From Theristus sp. LFF4_11 (Eukaryota > Nematoda > Chromadorea > Monhysterida > Xyalidae), in contig JASANC010004071.1 in the NCBI GenBank assembly GCA_030248135.1, positions 1 to 64,000 of the forward strand: a stretch of DNA of 64,000 nt, written 5' to 3'. The position numbers and the translations under genes are program-made. Shown piece after piece: positions 58,258-64,000 of the stretch. Position 1 is the stretch's first letter. Each line of letters opens with the position of its first letter. The notes beneath the pieces were generated by a model. That model was given only the letters and a program-made list of their open reading frames with translations, was not told the origin of the DNA and did no database searches.

Positions 58258-58916
58258 TTCAGCGTCATGCGGTGCACTTTCTGCCAAGCGGTGCATTTTC
58301 TGCCATGCGGTGCGTTTTCCGCCATGCGGTGCGTTTTCCGCCATGCGGTGCGTTTTCCGCCATGCGGTGCGTTTTCCGCCATGCGGTGCACTTTCTGCCA
58401 TGCGGTGCGTTTTCCGCCATGCGGTGCGTTTTCCGCCATGCGGTGCGTTTTCCGCCATGCGGTGCGTTTTCCGCCATGCGGTGCGTTTTCCGCCATGCGG
58501 TGCGTTTTCCGCCATGCGGTGCGTTTTCCGCCATGCGGTGCGTTTTCCGCCATGCGGTGCGTTTTCCGCCATGCGGTGCGTTTTCCGCCATGCGGTGCGT
58601 TTTCCGCCATGCGGTGCGTTTTCCGCCATGCGGTGCGTTTTCCGCCATGCGGTGCGTTTTCCGCCATGCGGTGCGTTTTCCGCCATGCGGTGCGTTTTCC
58701 GCCATGCGGTGCGTTTTCCGCCATGCGGTGCGTTTTCCGCCATGCGGTGCTTTTTCCGCCATGCGGTGCGTTTTCCGCCATGCGGTGCGTTTTCCGCCAT
58801 GCGGTGCGTTTTCCGCCATGCGGTGCGTTTTCCGCCATGCGGTGCGTTTTCCGCCATGCGGTGCGTTTTCCGCCATGCGGTGCGTTTTCCGCCATGCGGT
58901 GCATTTTCCGCGCATG
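58258..58916. repeat. 19-bp minisatellite, about 34 copies, open in all six frames
   Basis: Unit GCCATGCGGTGCGTTTTCC repeated head to tail with very few changes; variant units (GCACTTTCT, GCTTTTTCC) occur mainly at the left end. The unit contains no stop in any frame and 19 is not a multiple of 3. Every frame on both strands therefore stays open, producing ORFs of 234-330 residues with a 19-residue period. These are artefacts of the repeat. Confidence 0.95.
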
Positions 58917-60691
58917 GCTGCAAGTGCACCAAGTTGCCTCCCACCGTCGTGCGGGTGCGTGGTTCCAACAGGAGCATGTGCAAGACTGTTCCCTTGCACT
59001 GTGTCATAACAGAAACGTGTTGTCAGCATGTGTGTGCGTGTTTGCCTGTTTTCAGAAGAGCACACCGCTTTACTGACAATATGGCACAGAGCGTTTTGCT
59101 CATCATGGCTTTTTCAGACATTCAAGGCTACAATTTCACCCTTGGCTCACTGATGGGCAGACCAACCGCGGCAACCGCCTATAGTCCGCCAGCACAGCTA
59201 ATGCTTTTGCACACATTATTTTTTGCACGTTTATTATAAAAGAGTTTATAAAGCGTGCAACTGATTGTTTAGCATTAAAGTTCCTTGCTCTTGATTCTGC
59301 TGGAAAATTTTTTGCATTCATATGCACAGGCAAATTCTGATGCTGCATGTTGATTGGCTGAATTGTTGGTGATTTAGTGCCTGCTAGTAGCCAGTCAGCT
59401 ATGGTGTGTTTGTTTAACCCCGTCACTTTGTTCGCAGAAATCAGTGCAGCGAGAAGAAAGGGTATCAGGTTTGGTTGAAATCATAGACCTTAGAGTTGCG
59501 GCAAAATATGTTTTTCTTGCAACTCCGATGACGTTATTTTTTTCGCGAGCTCTGTATTCTGCAAAAAGAAGTGACAGGTTTAAACAAACACACTGTACAA
59601 ACATGCAGCTTGTGTTTGGCTGCAGCCCGTAATCATAACCGTTTTATAAACACGCTAACTTTCACAGCGAGGCACAAAAAATGCTCAAAGTTGCTCAAAC
59701 TTGGTCAAGATTCAGCGCAAGGTGCTATGTAACCCCGGCATTGGCTCGCCAAGCACTTCAATTCAGCAAGCAAAGGAAGGCCATATGCTTGTGTGGTGTG
59801 GTCAAAAGCCATGTATGCATACACCCACGTAGCTGCGCCAGTTCTCTGTGGCGCTGCTCTGTCTTTTTGTCGGTGTGTTATTAGCTTAGCTTATGCTGCT
59901 TATTTTAAACATGCTATCTTTGAACAGAAAATAAACACCTTTCATATTGTGTCCGGTGGTTTTTGTTGCCGTGCGATGCCGAGGGTAATGCAGCTTTGAA
60001 AAATTGCAAGCCATTAATATTTTACAATGTGAAGATCATTTTATTATTTGTGTTCTCAAGTTTTAACGTGTTTTCTGAAATAAAAAACACATTGTCCATT
60101 TTGTTTTTCAGAATTCCTTATTTTTATTTCTGCACTTTGCTTCTGGGAGGTAATTTATCTTTTAATCAAAATAAAGGATTGATGATTTTTGGTGATGCTT
60201 GCCGACAGTATGTTTTGTTGTGCTGTAACGCAAGAATGCCATATGCAGATGTTGGTGTGAATGCAGATCCAGAAACGCGTGCAGATGAATTTTTAGATGC
60301 AAAAATCAGCTGTGCAGTCAACTTTTGCTTCGGAAATGCACAGCCGTTTTTTTGCTTGTAAATTTTTTTCTGCATCTGCACGCGTTTCTGCACGATTAGT
60401 TGCATCAACATTTTTTGCTCGCCTCAATTTCAAATTGTATTTGTAACCTTAGAACTGAGTTGGGATTCAGCGATGGTTAGGTTTAGAAAATGTTTTGATT
60501 TGATGGTTTGCATTTGAAGTTTTATGTGATTACCAGCCAGCACAAGAATTGGCTTGACAGGTCTGATCATATTTGACACAAAAAGGGCTATTTTTGGGAA
60601 CGGACCAAGCAATAAGCTCTTTTACTGTTTCTTTCAGTGTTTTACTGAGCAAAAAGAAATAACCAAAAATAACGCAAAGTAAATCTCAACG
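58917..60691. other. Intergenic region upstream of the globin gene
   Basis: Contains a MITE at 59400-59594 (GTGTTTGTTTAACCCCGTCA mirrored by TGACAGGTTTAAACAAACAC) and a small inverted repeat around 60262-60395 (AAACGCGTGCAGATG and CATCTGCACGCGTTT). No gene recognised. Confidence 0.6.
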
Positions 60692-62331
60692 ATGAAAGCA
60701 CTTGCGAGAATTCGTCGCGAAAAGTCACCGAAAGCACAACGAACCACGTGCAACGGAGACGCCATGAATGCAACGACGAGCAAAACTGATGAAAGCAGCG
60801 ATTCACCAAGCAACTTGCAAGCAGACGTCAAGCATCATGCGAACACGTCAAGGTGCACCACTCGAGTTGCACTCAGTTCTTCCGCATGCCGCGAGTCACG
60901 GATGGTGAAGCAGAGAGCTTGCGAGTGCAACCCGTTTGACGTCAACACTGGACCGGCAAACGTTGAAAAGGGCAAAACAGAAGAACCGTTCGACGTGGAA
61001 ATGGACAGTTTGCTGATTGTGGACGAGCGACAATTGAGTGCGAAACAACAGAAACTGCGAGGCGCTTCCTCTGAGCGAAGTGTGTCATTTGCGAGCACTG
61101 CAAGTAGCTCTGTGATGGACTGCAGCACAAAAAACGAACAGCAACTGGCGGCCAACCACAATTCCGGCCATGAAATGGACCACCTCTGGCAAGCGACCAA
61201 CAGTGAGTTTCATTCATCAGTTGGTTCATTGTTTCACAATTTTATGTCATCAAAGTGTATGTCGAAATCACTGGTTGTTTCTCTACTCAATATGTGGCTG
61301 TTGCAAGTGGCGAATAAATGTTCTCAGTGACCCGCCACTATTTCGGGGACTCGGATCACTTTGCCAGTATTTTGAATTCTCGCGCTCATGCATGAAACTG
61401 TTTATACCTATCTATTGAATCTCGGACCGAAAATAAAGATGATATCGATTCGCCCGTTGTTCGCAACCACACAACCTTTTGCCCGCATTCAGGTGATGTC
61501 GCACTGCTACGACGTACCTGGTCGTCGGACACCCTCTTCCTGAGTCAGTTCGGCCACGACGTTTATGAGCACGTGTTCACTAGAGAGCCGAGCTTGATGC
61601 AAGAGTTCAGTGCCACGACACGTTCGGACGGCTGGAGAACGAACATGGACTTCCAGAAACAGGTCGCAGATTGGCTTTTAAGTTAGCACGCGACGTTTGG
61701 ATGTTAAAAGATTTTGTCATAGTTGCTGAATGTCGCTGAATATACCTGCATCTGTGTACTACGCAATGCTATGACGTGTGAAAATTGCTATTAACCACGT
61801 GAACATTGCACCCAACGAGCATTGCTGCGTCAGATGCTGCGACTTGCGGGCGCTGTCGACCACGTCGTCGCCAACCTGCAACGTCCGTCCGAAGTGCGAG
61901 CGTATCTGGAGCAGCTCGGCTCCGCCCACCGTCGCCGTCTGCCGCGCGCCACCGACTGCAACAAGGACGTCGCCTGGGTGACGTTCCGCGACGCGCTGCA
62001 GTTCGCCATCGAACGCCGTCTCACGTTCGAGCATTTTCCGGATCTTTCCGACGAGACGCGCGCGCGAGTGCTCGACCTCTGGACGGAGTTGTCCGCTTAC
62101 ATTGTTCGCCGAATGATTGTCGGCCTGCATCGGACCTCTTCTTGTGGTCGACCGCACAGCAGAGAAGCACAAATTGACAGAACGAAGGTGCATGCGAATG
62201 ACGATAAACATCAACAACATCAACAACATCAACAACGGCAATCTACAACAATCAACGTTTCGTTGAAAAATCCCACAATCGGTGAGCGTCGAAACACAAG
62301 CCGATCTGTGGCTCGATTGCTACGACGGTAG
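60692..62331 (+). CDS. Globin with long N-terminal extension
   Basis: Exons 60692-61202, 61493-61662 and 61834-62331 (phases 1 and 0; donor GTGAGT), about 392 residues. The first about 170 residues are polar, Ser/Lys-rich and probably disordered (MKALARIRREKSPKAQR). The globin fold follows: helix A (SDVALLRRTWSSDTLFLSQF), FGHDVYEHVFTREPSLMQEF, then FQKQMLRLAGAVDHVVANLQ (E helix). LEQLGSAHRRR carries the likely proximal F8 His, and DALQFAIERRL and RARVLDLWTELSAYIVRRM form the G/H helices. The distal E7 position appears to be Gln (FQKQ), common in nematode globins. A His/Gln-rich tail follows. A strong GTGAGC at 62281 could instead splice to an unseen last exon. Such globins are usually neuronal or sensory; that role is inferred. 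Confidence 0.85.
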
Positions 62332-63180
62332 CAGCACTTTCGATCGATTCGGATGGCTTGAAAAGCTGCACGAAAACGAAAACATTCAATCTTCGATTCG
62401 TTTTTGGTGTCGTGTGATCCATTTTGCTGAAGAGCTGTAAAATCAAAAGGGGTTTGATAAAGAACTATCAGAAAAAAGAAAGATTGGAAATTGCGATCTC
62501 GCTTCTCGAGTTGCAATGCGGAGGCAGAGGTTCAAAAGAACAAATCGTTGAAATGTTTCGACGCCATTCTAATGTCAAAAAGTGCGGTCTGTTGGCCGCA
62601 ACTCGCCCCTTCAAATTTTCCGCTTAATATAGTAGCTGACCGAAATATGCACAAAACTGCGGAACACGATGAATCCAACACAAACCACGATAAATTTAAT
62701 TTTAATTTTTTAAACCAGGCTTCTCGATGTACTTGTATAAATAAGGGGTTGGCAACGTGGCCCACCCGCAACGAATTTAATGAGGCTTGGGAGCAAGCTA
62801 TGTCAAGTTGTCCGGTCCCTAAAACGCGGGGGAGGAGTTGAAGGGGACCGACCACCTCAAAAAAAATCCTGCCCATGTACGGGACACTACCCGGGTGCAA
62901 CACCCACCCCCTTCGCCTCGACACGGGTGACACTGACAGGTACAAGACTCCGCCTCAGCCTCGCCCTTCAGGAATGACCGGATCGCACCTCCCCCTCATG
63001 GTGGCGGTCAATCTCGTCTCAATTTTCAGTCGTTTCAGAACCGGAACGAACTTTATGGGTACCGATTTGTTGACGTTTTGCACAAAGCCAACCAAACCAA
63101 ACCAACTGCCACCAAACAAGCAGCTGTTTTGCACAAGATATTCTCATTCTTTTCTGTGCGTCTTTGTGTATTGTATTGTA
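62332..63180. other. Intergenic region, partly GC-rich
   Basis: No gene seen. A GC-rich block at about 62810-63010 (CACCCACCCCCTTCGCCTCG) contrasts with its surroundings and could be a short retroelement, but no diagnostic promoter box or tail was recognised. Confidence 0.4.
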
Positions 63181-64000
63181 CTAGCAAATTGACCCGTGCC
63201 TACGGCACGGTTAGCTGATAAATACAACTATTATTTTTGAGTTGGTTTTCCCTTTTGACCTTGCCCACGACGCGGACTCAAAATGCATTGCATTTTGATT
63301 TTGAGCTGCTTTAACCGACTGTTGTTGATTTACCATTGAAATGATCACTCACTTTTAAAGCAATCGTATCCGTCGATGCTTCTACTTTTTTGAAAATCAC
63401 AGCATTTTTTGTTGCTTAAGCCGTGTTTTTTGTCAAGCAACATGCTTTTGCTGATTTTATTGCTGTCGATTCAATCGTAACCTGATTTACTCACCATAAC
63501 ACTGATTACTGTGTGGTTTGGTTTTCGCTGTTTCAGCATCAATCAAAGCGACACATAAGAAATAACAGATATCTAACAATCATAACTGCACTGTCATTCA
63601 AAATATGAAAAACAATCTTTTTTAATCAGCAACAAACAACTGCCATTCCCTATTAAAGTATCAAAATCAATTCTCGCATTTATTAGTTTTTCAATGTCGC
63701 TTATTTGTCCGTTCATTCTTTGCTAATCAGTTGCATTCCACTGTCGTTCCCGTTTAAAGTATCAAAAAAAAACAATCTCCTTTGATCAGCAACAATTAAC
63801 AGCCATTCCCGCTCAAAGTTTCAAAAATAAATCTTGTTTGGTTAGCTTTTCAATGTCGTCACATGTTGTTCAATCGCCATTTCTGTTCAAAAAACAATGT
63901 CGTTTGATTAGCAACAATTAACTGATACCGGTTTAAGTTTTTGTTTCAGTTTAAGATACAGGTTTAAGAAAAGCAATCTGCTTCAGTCAGCTGTCATTTC
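63181..64000 (-). mobile_element. Helitron, partial copy running off the window
   Basis: Begins CTAGCAAATTGACCCGTGCC after host A63180, with the hairpin CCGTGCC/GGCACGG, and follows the 7975 element through TTTGACCTTGCCCACGACGC and CAACTGCCATTCCC. Relative to that copy it contains about 340 extra bases (about 63283-63620). Its other end lies outside the window. Confidence 0.85.

Noticed and set aside
58258..58916. CRISPR-like array
   Set aside because: Direct tandem repeat without spacers, in a eukaryotic genome.
58200..59239. Large ORFs of 234-330 residues on both strands
   Set aside because: Produced by the stop-free 19-bp minisatellite; the 19-residue period in every frame shows they are artefacts.

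Overview
This window is eukaryotic, GT-AG spliced, nuclear DNA, most likely from a nematode. The strongest evidence is a glutamate-gated chloride channel locus at 34.8-49.9 kb. One ligand-binding half is followed by two complete, phase-compatible transmembrane modules, the layout known for avr-14 (gbr-2) of Caenorhabditis elegans. A small MSP-domain protein, a DUF4773-like secreted protein and degenerate TTAGGC-like telomeric motifs point the same way. The genus cannot be told from the sequence.

Layout. 1-4.4 kb: AT-rich DNA with a compact LTR retrotransposon (two 1-kb direct repeats, no gag/pol) and copies of a dispersed repeat with a telomere-like core. 4.4-6.4 kb: a divergent pair, a REEP5/YOP1-type ER-shaping gene (minus, 3' end apparently lost in a repeat) and an MSP-domain gene with a Lys/Glu tail (plus). 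6.5-13.5 kb: transposons, namely a long-TIR Tc1/mariner-like remnant, a 2.16-kb Helitron inside another repeat whose empty site lies at 52.85 kb, and two Helitrons in perfect head-to-tail tandem. 14.2-18.9 kb: SMYD4-like TPR/SET/MYND gene (plus, 8 exons). 19.3-21.6 kb: DUF4773-like secreted protein (minus, 6 exons). 22.1-31 kb: an unrecognised multi-exon minus-strand gene, only partly resolved. 34.8-49.9 kb: the avr-14-like locus (plus) with mutually exclusive Cys-loop exons and alternative M4 exons. 50.3-56.2 kb: secreted protein with two VWA domains (minus), nearly every larger intron carrying a MITE. 58.26-58.92 kb: a 19-bp minisatellite open in all six frames. 60.7-62.3 kb: globin with a long N-terminal extension (plus). 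63.18-64.0 kb: start of another Helitron copy.

The genes are unrelated in function (ER shape, MSP-type protein, lysine methyltransferase-like, secreted proteins, inhibitory neurotransmitter receptor, globin) and form no operon. Two themes tie the window together: heavy alternative-exon usage in the channel gene, and dense small DNA transposons in introns and spacers. Exon boundaries were read by eye from splice sites, phase and family resemblance. Where phases agree along a whole chain I give higher confidence. The absence of transcript data is the main limit.
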